This document shows positions 1 to 8,089 of a stretch of 64,000 nt of DNA, piece after piece (position 1 is the stretch's first letter; each line of letters starts with the position of its first letter). The translations under genes and the position numbers were made by a program. Under the pieces are notes generated by a model. That model was not told the DNA's origin and ran no database searches. It worked only from the letters and a program-made list of their open reading frames with translations. This DNA is from Candidatus Oscillochloris fontis (GTDB lineage: Bacteria; Chloroflexota; Chloroflexia; Chloroflexales; Chloroflexaceae), in assembly GCF_004138135.1 (NCBI RefSeq), contig NZ_RYFD01000002.1, positions 124,001 through 188,000 on the forward strand, given 5' to 3'.

Positions 1-558
1 CACCATAGCCAGGATGGCGCACACGCCATAGCGCACCGGGTGCGGAGCCTTGCGGAAGGCCCAGGTCAGGTAGAGCAGGATCACCAATGAGGCGCCCAAC
101 ACGGCGATGAACGCGCTGCGCGTACTCTCCTGGCTCACGGTGGGGCCAACGCTCTCCAGACGTTCACGTGAGACTGGCCCAAACGTGGTTTGGAGTGCCG
201 TCGTCACGGCCTCAATCTGGCTATTCGGATCAATCGAACTAAGGGCGGCAGTACGTACCAACACCCCAGCGATAGTCTTCCCCTCCACCTCCACCGGGCT
301 GAGTTTCACCAGCGCATTCTCAAAACCCTGTTCGGCAAAGACCCGCGCCACCGCATCGGTGGACACATCTGGCGGAGCCTTTTCCAAGAAGCGCAATTCC
401 CAGAACGCACCACCACTAAAGTCAATACTGGGATGCAAGCCGATGCCCAAGCGCCCGGTCGTTACAAGCGGGTGCAAGAGGAGAAAATAGAGTCCCGGCA
501 GGATCAACACCAACGAGACCGCAAACCACCAATAGCGGCGGCGAACAAGCTGTTCCAT
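1..558 (-). CDS. secF: Protein translocase subunit SecF (C-terminus cut by window edge)
   Basis: SecF works with SecD as the proton-driven membrane component that helps pull proteins through the SecYEG channel. Reading the minus strand from an ATG at 558 gives 186 open codons running to the window edge. They begin MEQLVRRRYWWFAVSLVLIL, a first membrane helix, then a periplasmic P1-like part with the family signature IDFSGGAFWELRF and, near the edge, the start of the C-terminal membrane domain (SRERLESVGPTVSQEST, then a helix). A ribosome site AGAGG lies about nine bases upstream. It follows secD by 18 bp, the usual secDF order, so the two are almost certainly cotranscribed. The C-terminal helices lie outside the window. 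Confidence 0.93.
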   Translation of the reverse strand, partial: MEQLVRRRYWWFAVSLVLILPGLYFLLLHPLVTTGRLGIGLHPSIDFSGGAFWELRFLEKAPPDVSTDAVARVFAEQGFENALVKLSPVEVEGKTIAGVLVRTAALSSIDPNSQIEAVTTALQTTFGPVSRERLESVGPTVSQESTRSAFIAVLGASLVILLYLTWAFRKAPHPVRYGVCAILAMV

Positions 559-576
559 AACACAAACCTCTCTGGG

Positions 577-1998
577 CTAGAGCGAGTTAGCCGCCGCTGA
601 ATCGGTCGTCACGGGTGTTCGGCGATCAATCCCGAAGAGCCAGGCTCGTTGCTCGCTGAAGAGCGGAGCCGCGAGACGCAGGAAGGTGCGCGTCACCACA
701 ATCGCCGTAAAGAGGCTGACCACAATCCCCAGGCCCAGTGTCACCGCGAAGCCTTTGATGATGCTGACCCCAAAGCTGTTGCCAAAGAGGAACAGCACAA
801 TACTGGTGATCAGGGTCGAAACACTTGAATCGCGGATGGCCGGCCACGATTCAACAAAACCCATCTCCAACGCACTGCGGATATCGCGCCCACGCCGATA
901 CTCCTCGCGCAAACGGGCGAAGATCAGTACGTTGGCGTCAACCGCCAAACCGATGGAGAGAATGAAACCGGCAATCCCTGGCAAGGTGAGCGTGATCGGG
1001 ATGAGCCGATAGATCGAAAAGCTGATCAGAGTATAGATCACCAGCGCCAATGCTGCCAACAGCCCTGGTAGACGATAGAAGACGATCATGAAGACCGCCA
1101 CCACCACCAAACCAGCAAGCCCGGCAACAATACTCGTCTCAACCGAGGCTTGACCGAGGGTTGCTGAGACTGTGCGGCTCGTCTCGACTTCGAGCGGAAT
1201 CGGCAGCGCACCAAACTTGAGTTGGTTGAAGATGCGGTCACGATCTTCGTTACTATTGGTCTCGATCACCCCGGAACCATCGTTGAGCGCACCGTTGATC
1301 ACCGGGCAACTCACCACCGCACTATCGAGCACAATACACATCGGTTGGCCAATATTGGTGGCGGTAAACTGAGCCAGATTGGTGGCCGATTGGCCCCGGA
1401 AGGCAAAGGAGACTGCCGGACGGCTACCGAGCGTCCCACCCTGCGAGAAGACCGGCGACACCTGACTAGTATCCAAATCGCGGCCATCGGTGATGCTCTG
1501 GAAGATCGGGCCAAGCGCGGTCGTATCGGTCATGAGGCTCGTATCACCGAGTTGGGGAGGATTCGGCTCACCAGTGGTACGGACAACCGTCCCCTCTGGA
1601 ATGTATTGCCCCTGCGAGTTAATAAACTCCAGCCGCCCGGTACCACGTAACGTCTCCACCGCCTGTTCGGGATTATCAATGCCGGGCAACTCGACAATGA
1701 TCCGATCACTGCCCGCCAACTGCACCACCGTCTCACCCACACCCAAGCCATTCACACGGCGCTCGATCACGCCCGCCGCCGTCTCGACATCTGCCTCAGT
1801 TGCCGTAGCACTCGTGGTACGTAACAAGACCTGAATACCACCCTGAAGGTCAAGACCTAAGCGAAAACGCACATCACGCCCAAAAAAGTTCTGGCTGGGG
1901 GCGAGGTTGATCACAAGCGCAAGAACCGCAATCGCGGCGATCAACAGCAGAGAATAGAGATCTCGACTACGCACGATAAGCCACCCGGTTCCGTTCAT
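577..1998 (-). CDS. secD: Protein translocase subunit SecD
   Basis: SecD is the larger half of the SecDF motor. The protein has one N-terminal membrane helix (about residues 8-28), the conserved FRLGLDLQGGIQVLL segment just after it, a periplasmic P1 domain, and a C-terminal block of five to six helices with the RND-type stretch ending in FARLREEYRRGRD. The length of about 473 residues is normal for a compact SecD. I prefer the ATG at 1998 over the in-frame TTG at 2019, because the extra seven residues are unconserved in character and neither start has a strong ribosome site. A dispersed repeat and a DsbA-like gene lie upstream; secF follows after 18 bp. Confidence 0.94.
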   Translation of the reverse strand: MNGTGWLIVRSRDLYSLLLIAAIAVLALVINLAPSQNFFGRDVRFRLGLDLQGGIQVLLRTTSATATEADVETAAGVIERRVNGLGVGETVVQLAGSDRIIVELPGIDNPEQAVETLRGTGRLEFINSQGQYIPEGTVVRTTGEPNPPQLGDTSLMTDTTALGPIFQSITDGRDLDTSQVSPVFSQGGTLGSRPAVSFAFRGQSATNLAQFTATNIGQPMCIVLDSAVVSCPVINGALNDGSGVIETNSNEDRDRIFNQLKFGALPIPLEVETSRTVSATLGQASVETSIVAGLAGLVVVAVFMIVFYRLPGLLAALALVIYTLISFSIYRLIPITLTLPGIAGFILSIGLAVDANVLIFARLREEYRRGRDIRSALEMGFVESWPAIRDSSVSTLITSIVLFLFGNSFGVSIIKGFAVTLGLGIVVSLFTAIVVTRTFLRLAAPLFSEQRAWLFGIDRRTPVTTDSAAANSL

Positions 1999-2048
1999 TT
2001 CTGCTTCTAAACCGCGCAATTATAGTCGTGTCAAAGATAGGTGTCAAT

Positions 2049-2189
2049 GTAACTGTTCACACTTGCTTGGGGTAAAAGAAACGTTATTGTTCACACGAAG
2101 GCGCGAAGACACGAAGGTTTTGTTATAGACTTTGCGCCTTGGCGTCTTTGCGTCAAAACCTGGAGGCTAGGAGAAGTGTGAACCGTTAC
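2049..2189. repeat. MITE-like palindromic repeat, family A (copy 1)
   Basis: The ends are GTAACTGTTCACACTT and, inverted, GTGTGAACCGTTAC. The interior carries complementary arms rich in GCGCGAAG/GACGCAAAG and CTTTGCGCCTTGGCGTC. The same design recurs at about 18.64, 38.4, 50.4-50.9, 52.9 and 57.9 kb. This copy ends directly against the stop codon of the DsbA-like gene, so it may act as its transcription terminator. It contains no gene. Confidence 0.8.
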
Positions 2190-2897
2190 TTACTGCCCAG
2201 CGGCGGCCAACGCTGCCCGAATGGCACGATCCAACTCGCTCGCCTTAACCCGTTGCCCATTCACCTCAAAGGTCGGGGTGGCCTCAACCCCGGTAGCCAG
2301 CGCCACTTGTAGCGCTGCCTCGATAGCTGCCGTATGGGTGCTATTGGTCAGGCAGGTGGTGAGCGCATTGCGGTCCATCCCCAGTTGGCCCGCATAACTG
2401 GCAAAGATATTCTGGGCGGTACTGACGCTGGCCCACTGATCCTGGTTGATGTAGATCATATCGTGCATCTTCCAGAAGTTCTCGACGCCCTGATCTCCGG
2501 CGCAACGCACAGCCTCAGCCGCTACTTGCGCGTTGCGGTGAGTGTTAATGAGCGGCAGTTCATGGTAGATAAACTGGATCTTGCCGGTATTCACATAGTC
2601 ACGATCAATCAGTGGGGCGAGGTTGCGGTCATACTCGGCACAGGAAGGACACTGGTAATCGGCATATTCGATCACCTTCACCACCGCATTGGGGTTGCCC
2701 TTGTAGTAATAGCCATCGGCAGTACGCCCCATCGGCGCGGTTACGGGTGTTACTTCGCGCGAAAAACCACCTAAACCGCTAAAGACCCCCACAAAACCTA
2801 TGGCAAAGACCAGCACGGCCGCAATGCCCATGTAAAAGGTACGCAGAGTTCGATTGTTGCGCGAAACTCGGCGTCCACGCTGGTTTGAGGTGCTCAT
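2190..2897 (-). CDS. Membrane-anchored DsbA-like thioredoxin-fold protein
   Basis: A 235-residue protein with a basic N-terminus, one membrane helix (about residues 20-45) and a DsbA/Com1-type thioredoxin domain facing outward. The redox motif CPSC sits in YADYQCPSCAEYDRNL (near residue 82), followed by the helical insert and the cis-Pro region VEATPTFEVNG. It most likely oxidises or isomerises disulfides in exported proteins; the multihaem cytochrome lipoprotein nearby would be one plausible client (inference). An AAGGAGAG ribosome site precedes the ATG at 2897. It is transcribed toward secDF but separated from secD by a palindromic repeat, so it is probably its own unit. Confidence 0.88.
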   Translation of the reverse strand: MSTSNQRGRRVSRNNRTLRTFYMGIAAVLVFAIGFVGVFSGLGGFSREVTPVTAPMGRTADGYYYKGNPNAVVKVIEYADYQCPSCAEYDRNLAPLIDRDYVNTGKIQFIYHELPLINTHRNAQVAAEAVRCAGDQGVENFWKMHDMIYINQDQWASVSTAQNIFASYAGQLGMDRNALTTCLTNSTHTAAIEAALQVALATGVEATPTFEVNGQRVKASELDRAIRAALAAAGQ

Positions 2898-2984
2898 GAA
2901 ACGCTCTCCTTCGACATGCGATTGGCCAAACTTGGAGCATTATAGCGGCCTCAGATACGCCCGGTCAAACCCTTGGGGTTCTAT

Positions 2985-3057
2985 GTAGGGGCGAAGCATC
3001 GCCCTCCATGCAGCAGGGGAACCCGAACGAGGTTGGAGAGCGATGCTTCGCCCCTAC
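2985..3057. repeat. Palindromic repeat, family B (GTAGGGGCGAAGCATCGC ends)
   Basis: Inverted ends GTAGGGGCGAAGCATCGC and GCGATGCTTCGCCCCTAC enclose about 35 bp of variable sequence. Other copies lie at 13270-13600 (tandem) and 44569-44636. It is intergenic between the divergent DsbA-like and radical SAM genes. No coding content is seen. Confidence 0.8.
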
Positions 3058-3174
3058 AAGCCACTGCCATACCTTTGCCCCATCTATGCACAACTTGTGA
3101 TTTTACAAAAGCGGCGCGATAATGGGGATATGCCCTATTTCGCAAAAAAGAAACGGTTTTACTTACAAAACCCT

Positions 3175-3203
3175 TGGACATATAGGGCAGCCTGTTGTAT
3201 AAT
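3175..3203 (+). promoter_or_regulatory. Sigma-70-type promoter for the radical SAM gene pair
   Basis: A TGGACA -35 box at 3175-3180 and a perfect TATAAT at 3198-3203 are 17 bp apart. Transcription would start near 3210, leaving a leader of about 155 nt before the ATG at 3365. The leader contains GCGGTACCGC-type complementarity and a small TCCTCG/CGAGGA hairpin just upstream of the ribosome site, so control at the RNA level is possible but not shown. Confidence 0.65.
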
Positions 3204-3364
3204 TATCAAAGCATGCGAACTCTTTCTCTCCTCGGCAACGTGGAAGCCATGGCGGTACCGCAGCCTCATTCCTGCCTGCGGGCGGGATCATGTGCCTTGC
3301 GATTCGCGGCTAACGCGGTACCTAAAGCTACTCCTCGCCTACGAGGATGTCTAGGGAGGTCACG

Positions 3365-4909
3365 ATGACCAGTGCCGGTACGCCCCCAGTCACTCCGCCT
3401 CGTCGTGCAGGAACCACCACGAATGGCGCAGTCAAACCAACCCCCGATGGGTCGCTGCAATCACTCCGCCCCGTCGAGTCGATTCGGCCCCTCAAGATTT
3501 TACTCATCACCCCCAAAGGCAATAAGGAAGAGGAGAGCAGTCAGAAGGCACTCTTCTCGATGGCCGTGGGCGTGATCGTGAGCATCACCCCACCACAGCA
3601 CCAGATTGAACTTGCCGATGAGCTCTTCGGCGATCCGATCAACTATGCTGGCGATTATGATCTGGTCGGGATCACGACCCGCTCGTTGAATGCCAATCGC
3701 GCCTACGAGATTGCCGACGAGTTTCGTCGCCATGGCAAGAAGGTTGTGTTGGGTGGGGTTCACGTCTCATTCAACTACATGGAGGCGCTCGATCACGCTG
3801 ATTGTGTGGTCAGTGGCGAGGCCGAGAATCTGTGGGCGCAGGTCATCCAGGATGTGGCCGATGGCACGCTCCAGCGCCGCTACGATTCCAAGGATTTTGC
3901 GCCCGTCAATCAGGTGCCAGAGATTGATTATGAGCGCATCTTCCGCGCCAGTAAGCGCGGGAAGGTAGATGCACGCAAATCCATCCCGATCTATATCACC
4001 CGTGGCTGCCCCTTCGTCTGCTCCTTCTGCGTCACGCCCAACTTCACTGGTCGCCTCTACCGTATTCAGTCCACCGAAGCAGTGCGGCGCCAAGTCCTCG
4101 AAGCCAAGCGAGTCTGGTTCCGCGAATCACGCTATGGCAAGACGCCCTGGTTCATGTTTACCGATGAGAACCTGGGGGTGAATAAGCAGAGCATGTGGGA
4201 GACGATGGAGGAACTGGCGAAGCTGAATATTCGCTTTAGTAGCTTCATTAGCCTCAAATTCCTTGACGACCGTAAGACGGTTGATCTGCTGGTCAAGGCG
4301 GGCTGTGCAATGGCGCTGGTCGGCTTTGAGTCGATCAACCAGGAGACGCTCAAGGCGTATAACAAGGGGCGCATCAACACTGCCGCCGACTATGCGCGCA
4401 TCATTGAGGCGTGCCGCACGTCGGGTCTGCCCATTCAGTGCAACTTCTTGGTCAATCCGGCGATTGATACCTATGAGGATATGGACGCCACCATGAAGTT
4501 TGTGGTCGAGAATGCGTTGGTGATGCCGATCTACTCGATCCTGACACCCTACCCCGGCACGCAACTCTACAAGGACTACAAGGCCCAAGATCTGATTGTT
4601 GATGAGGATTGGGATAAGTATACGGCGAATAATCTGGTAGTGCGCTGTGAGCGCTATGATCCCTACGATTACCAGATCAAGTATTTGGAGCACTTCCTGG
4701 GAATGTTCACCTGGAAGGCGATTGCTCGGCGCGTGATGCTCAACAAGAACAAGCTGATTACGACCGTGACCAGCCTGCTGTTCCGTCGCAATCTTGAGGA
4801 GCAACTCGAAAACTGCAAGCAGGGTGTGCGTCGCCCGGTAGCCCAGGATAACCTGCCTCCACCACCAGTGACGAATGAATCCGTCGAGACGGTCGTGGAA
4901 GCCCATTGA
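3365..4909 (+). CDS. B12-binding radical SAM protein (first of a pair)
   Basis: The protein has about 514 residues. After a proline/threonine-rich start there is a cobalamin-binding-type Rossmann domain (about residues 40-170, ending KVVLGGVHVSFNYMEAL), then a radical SAM domain whose cluster motif CPFVCSFC (CxxxCxxC) sits near residue 217, then a helical C-terminal domain. Such enzymes usually catalyse radical methylation or ring and lipid modification with S-adenosylmethionine and cobalamin. The substrate cannot be read from sequence: it does not resemble BchE closely enough to assign, and a hopanoid or tetrapyrrole substrate is only a possibility. The ATG at 3365 is chosen because AGGGAGGT sits just before it; the ATG at 3347 would lie upstream of that ribosome site. 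The paralogous gene follows after 13 bp. Confidence 0.88.
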   Translation: MTSAGTPPVTPPRRAGTTTNGAVKPTPDGSLQSLRPVESIRPLKILLITPKGNKEEESSQKALFSMAVGVIVSITPPQHQIELADELFGDPINYAGDYDLVGITTRSLNANRAYEIADEFRRHGKKVVLGGVHVSFNYMEALDHADCVVSGEAENLWAQVIQDVADGTLQRRYDSKDFAPVNQVPEIDYERIFRASKRGKVDARKSIPIYITRGCPFVCSFCVTPNFTGRLYRIQSTEAVRRQVLEAKRVWFRESRYGKTPWFMFTDENLGVNKQSMWETMEELAKLNIRFSSFISLKFLDDRKTVDLLVKAGCAMALVGFESINQETLKAYNKGRINTAADYARIIEACRTSGLPIQCNFLVNPAIDTYEDMDATMKFVVENALVMPIYSILTPYPGTQLYKDYKAQDLIVDEDWDKYTANNLVVRCERYDPYDYQIKYLEHFLGMFTWKAIARRVMLNKNKLITTVTSLLFRRNLEEQLENCKQGVRRPVAQDNLPPPPVTNESVETVVEAH

Positions 4910-4922
4910 GAAGAGGTTCTGC

Positions 4923-6308
4923 ATGAGCAGCGTGATTGCGCCCGAGACGACGGAGATTCCCCATAAGCCGTTCGTCGCGCCCACCAAGCGCAAAAAGTGG
5001 CTCCTGATTCAGCCGAAGAGTAGCACCCCCCTGATGGTCGATTCGGGGAAGGTGAGTATGCCACTCAACCTGATGATGGTCGCCACAATGGCGAATAACC
5101 ACTTTGATATTGATTTCATTGATGAGCGAATCGGTGACTCTGTCCCACAGGATTTTAGTGCGTATGATGTGGTGGCGATTACGTCACGCACGCTCAACGC
5201 CAGCCGCACCTATGCGATTGGCGACCGGGCACTCGCACAGGGTAAGAAGGTGATCCTCGGTGGGGTGCATCCGACGATGTTGCCCGAAGAGGCGTCGCAG
5301 CACGCCAGTACGGTCATCTTCGGCGAGATTGAGTCGATCTATGATGAACTGACCCAGGACATCTACGAGAATACGCTCAAGCCGATCTATAAGCCAGATC
5401 CAAGTGCGGGCTGGAAGCCGCTGAATGAGATGCCGCGCACGGATTTCCGCTTTGCACGTAGCTCAAAGAACGCTCGCAATTATTCCGAGCGCTTGCCCCT
5501 GCTGGCGACTAAGGGCTGTCCGGTGGGGTGTAACTTCTGCTGTACCCCACGCATCTATGGCAAGACCTTCCGCATCCGCGAGTCTGACCAGATGATTGAT
5601 GAGATCAAGACGCATCAGAACTTCGCAGGCAAGCAGGATGTGCGCTTCTCGTTCATGGATGACAACATCTGCTTCAAACCGGCCTATGCCAACGAGCTGT
5701 TCAATGCCATGGTCGAGCTAGGTGTGCATTGGAATGCCAATATCTCGATGAACTTCCTCGAAAAGCGTGAGTTTGTCGAGTTGGCCGCTGCTGCTGGCTG
5801 CGAGATGTTTAATGTGGGCTTTGAGTCGGTAGACCCTGAGACCATTAAGCATGTCCATAAAGGTTCAAATCGTGTCTCTCACTATGGTGATGTCGTAGCC
5901 AATGTCCACAAACAGGGTATCGCGATCCAGGGCTATTTCATCTTCGGGTTTGATACCGATACGAATAGTAGCTTCCAGCATACCTTCGACTTCATCATGA
6001 AGAATCGGATCGAGTTCCCGGTCTTCACGATTGCGACGCCCTTCCCCGGTACGCCCTGGTTTGAAGAGGTGAAGCCGCGCTTGGCACATTTCGATTGGGA
6101 CAAGTACGATACGTTCCACTACATGTACGAGCCGGCCAAGATGGAGCGTGAGCAGTTCCTCAAGAACTTCATCAAGGTGCAGCGGGCGGTCTACTCGTGG
6201 CCGGGGATTATGCAGCGCATGGCCGGGCGCAAGCTCGATTGGGTCTGGTTGGTGAATCTGGCGATGCACAACTTTACCCAGCGGCTGACGGTGGATATGT
6301 TGATGTAG
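4923..6308 (+). CDS. B12-binding radical SAM protein (second of a pair)
   Basis: This 461-residue protein shares the architecture of its upstream neighbour: a B12-type domain (DVVAITSRTLNASRTYAIGD, then KKVILGGVHPTMLPEEA), the radical SAM cluster motif CPVGCNFC near residue 200, SAM-binding strands, and a C-terminal helical part ending in a tryptophan/methionine-rich stretch. The start at 4923 has AGAGG about six bases upstream; an earlier in-frame ATG would run back into the previous gene. The 13-bp spacing shows cotranscription. The two proteins are diverged paralogues, so they probably act in sequence or as partners on one pathway (inference). Substrate unknown. Confidence 0.88.
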   Translation: MSSVIAPETTEIPHKPFVAPTKRKKWLLIQPKSSTPLMVDSGKVSMPLNLMMVATMANNHFDIDFIDERIGDSVPQDFSAYDVVAITSRTLNASRTYAIGDRALAQGKKVILGGVHPTMLPEEASQHASTVIFGEIESIYDELTQDIYENTLKPIYKPDPSAGWKPLNEMPRTDFRFARSSKNARNYSERLPLLATKGCPVGCNFCCTPRIYGKTFRIRESDQMIDEIKTHQNFAGKQDVRFSFMDDNICFKPAYANELFNAMVELGVHWNANISMNFLEKREFVELAAAAGCEMFNVGFESVDPETIKHVHKGSNRVSHYGDVVANVHKQGIAIQGYFIFGFDTDTNSSFQHTFDFIMKNRIEFPVFTIATPFPGTPWFEEVKPRLAHFDWDKYDTFHYMYEPAKMEREQFLKNFIKVQRAVYSWPGIMQRMAGRKLDWVWLVNLAMHNFTQRLTVDMLM

Positions 6309-6316
6309 TTAGTTTG

Positions 6317-6470
6317 TAGAGGCGCATCACGGTGCGCCCCCTATACACCTCTTGGGGCTGCGCCCCAAACCCATATTTGTGCTGGTGTGGTTGGCCGCGA
6401 AGCGGCCAACCACACCAGCACAATATTCGTTTTCATGGGAGCCTGCGGGCCCCACACCCCCGATTCCCGT
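6317..6470. repeat. Intergenic palindromic repeats, including family C hairpin with its own arm sequence
   Basis: First comes a short GAGGCGCATCACGGTGCGCCCC palindrome-like stretch (given here only by its ends at 6319-6341). Then a family C unit: GGGGCTGCGCCCC, followed by a long near-perfect hairpin at 6373-6425 (arms with GTGCTGGTGTGGTTGGCCGC, loop GAA). It lies between convergent genes and could terminate both. Nothing coding is seen. Confidence 0.7.
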
Positions 6471-6472
6471 CT

Positions 6473-8020
6473 CTACTTCTTCACCTCCACCCCTAACAGG
6501 CCCAAGAGGACATGGTAAGGCGGCGCATTCTCCGGGTGCGACTCGAAGCGGGCGCGCTCGAACCATTGGACGGTGTAGCTCTTACCGTCGCTGAGAACTT
6601 CGGTCTGTGGCTCGCTGAGCGGCATGCCAAACAGCGCGAGGCTTTCACCATAGCTGTAGCCGGAGCGGCCATCAAATTCGAGGCCGTGGGTCCTCCAGTA
6701 GGTGAGGAACGGCTCACACAGCGAGTGGCCAGTATCGGCGAAGTAGAGGCAGCCATTGGGGGCCGCCGTCACCTTGGCGAACTGCTGCCAGTCGCGGCTC
6801 TGGCGAACGAGCACGTCAACCCCTAAACGCCCCAGCAACACATCATAGGGGCGCGCATTCTCCGGGTGTAGTTCGAGCCGGTTGCGCTCAAACTCCTGCG
6901 CCTGGAACGGTTTGCCCTCGATCATCACCATCTGCTGCGGGCCAATCGGGTAGCCGAAGACGGGTAGGCCGCCATTCTGCTGCCAGTATTCGAGAATGCG
7001 GCCACAGACACTAAACCCGGTTTCGGGGAAGGTCTGGCATGTGCCACGGCCTACCTCGGCACGGAACTTGTCGCTCAGTTCCTTGGTCAGCCGTAGGTAG
7101 AGATCGCCAAACTGGACACTGGGTTCAATGTGGCTGCCCTCGAAGAACTCGTTAAAGCTGGTCAGCACAACCGCCTGGGCATTGCGGTCAATCGCGGTCT
7201 GCCACGTGCCCCGGTAATACTCGCCGCCCTGGCGATCACGGGCATGGCCGTTGCGGTACTTGATGTCGTCATACCCCGGCATGACCGTGGCAATAAAGGG
7301 GCGATTCTGGCCATTGGCCTTATTGTAGCGATCCAGGCGTCCGGCATAGGAGGCCATGGCCGCACCGGGCCGCGACTCCCAGGTGATGTCAAAGTAGTAG
7401 AGCGCGTCATACGCCTCAAGGAAACTGAAGTCATCGGTGCCACCGAACCAGTATTGCTGGCGATTAGGATCGGCTTTGGCACGCAGTTGCTTCCATGTAT
7501 CGAGATTACCGAGCGAGGGCGGGTAGAACCAGAAGAGCGAAGGCTTGCCCTGGAAGGTGAGATAATTGGGCTTGCTCATGAAGTCGCGCTGGAGCACGCC
7601 AATCGCACGGGCCAGATTATCCACGTTCTGCAAGGTACCCCAAGCCGATTGATCGGGAATGATCGCAAATTGCAGATCACGCCCCATCTGCTGCGAGAGT
7701 TCCATAATCCGCAGACAGCGCTTATTCAAACGCTCCTCATCGGGGCCGAACCAGGTACAGATCAGGGCATCAATCCCGGCATCATCGGCCTGTTGGATGT
7801 GGCGCTTGAGCGTCTCGTCATCGCCACCCGAATAGGTCGGCGCGGGCAGGTCGCTCATGCGGCTGTAGTTCCAATCGCTCGTCTCCCACCAAGGGTAGTA
7901 GAAGGCCATGATCGGGCGGTCGGAGACGGCACGGGCAGGTGGCGGAGCAGCGAGAAAGGCGGCGAACGCAGCAAGGACGAGGAGCGGGGAGAGCCAACCA
8001 ACCAGACGTTGCGGGTTCAT
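6473..8020 (-). CDS. Secreted GH99-like glycoside hydrolase with two C-terminal repeat units
   Basis: A 515-residue exported protein. It has a signal peptide (residues 1-31, ending PARA), then a TIM-barrel domain resembling glycosyl hydrolase families 71/99 (starts IMAFYYPWWETSDWN; AGIDALICTWFGPDEERLN; LTSFNEFFEGSHIEPS). The last 190 residues hold two copies of a module with the pattern TGFSVCG...YWQQNGG...FGYPIGP...QEFERNRLELHPEN...YDVLLGRLG. This module is frequent on secreted Chloroflexota proteins and may bind cell-wall or polysaccharide. An endo-acting mannan or related activity is a guess. A ribosome site AAGGAG precedes the ATG. Confidence 0.8.
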   Translation of the reverse strand: MNPQRLVGWLSPLLVLAAFAAFLAAPPPARAVSDRPIMAFYYPWWETSDWNYSRMSDLPAPTYSGGDDETLKRHIQQADDAGIDALICTWFGPDEERLNKRCLRIMELSQQMGRDLQFAIIPDQSAWGTLQNVDNLARAIGVLQRDFMSKPNYLTFQGKPSLFWFYPPSLGNLDTWKQLRAKADPNRQQYWFGGTDDFSFLEAYDALYYFDITWESRPGAAMASYAGRLDRYNKANGQNRPFIATVMPGYDDIKYRNGHARDRQGGEYYRGTWQTAIDRNAQAVVLTSFNEFFEGSHIEPSVQFGDLYLRLTKELSDKFRAEVGRGTCQTFPETGFSVCGRILEYWQQNGGLPVFGYPIGPQQMVMIEGKPFQAQEFERNRLELHPENARPYDVLLGRLGVDVLVRQSRDWQQFAKVTAAPNGCLYFADTGHSLCEPFLTYWRTHGLEFDGRSGYSYGESLALFGMPLSEPQTEVLSDGKSYTVQWFERARFESHPENAPPYHVLLGLLGVEVKK

Positions 8021-8058
8021 GCAAAGCTCCTTGGTGCGGCGAATACGGTATGATCATT

Positions 8059-8086
8059 GTTATACCAGACACAAGATATTTGTCTA
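8059..8086 (-). promoter_or_regulatory. Likely promoter of the GH99-like gene
   Basis: On the minus strand TAGACA (8086-8081) and TATAAC (8064-8059) are 16 bp apart, about 40 bp before the ATG at 8020. The -35 region is part of an imperfect inverted repeat (AGACA near 8069, TGTCT near 8085) that could be an operator. Confidence 0.45.
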
Positions 8087-8089
8087 GCC

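Noticed and set aside
3347-3364. Start codon at 3347 for the first radical SAM gene
   Set aside because: The ribosome site AGGGAGGT lies inside this stretch and points to the ATG at 3365.
3365-6308. BchE (oxygen-independent Mg-protoporphyrin cyclase) or BchQ/BchR
   Set aside because: The domain type is right, but the N-terminal sequences do not resemble BchE as I know it, and no other pigment gene is near. I leave the substrate open.
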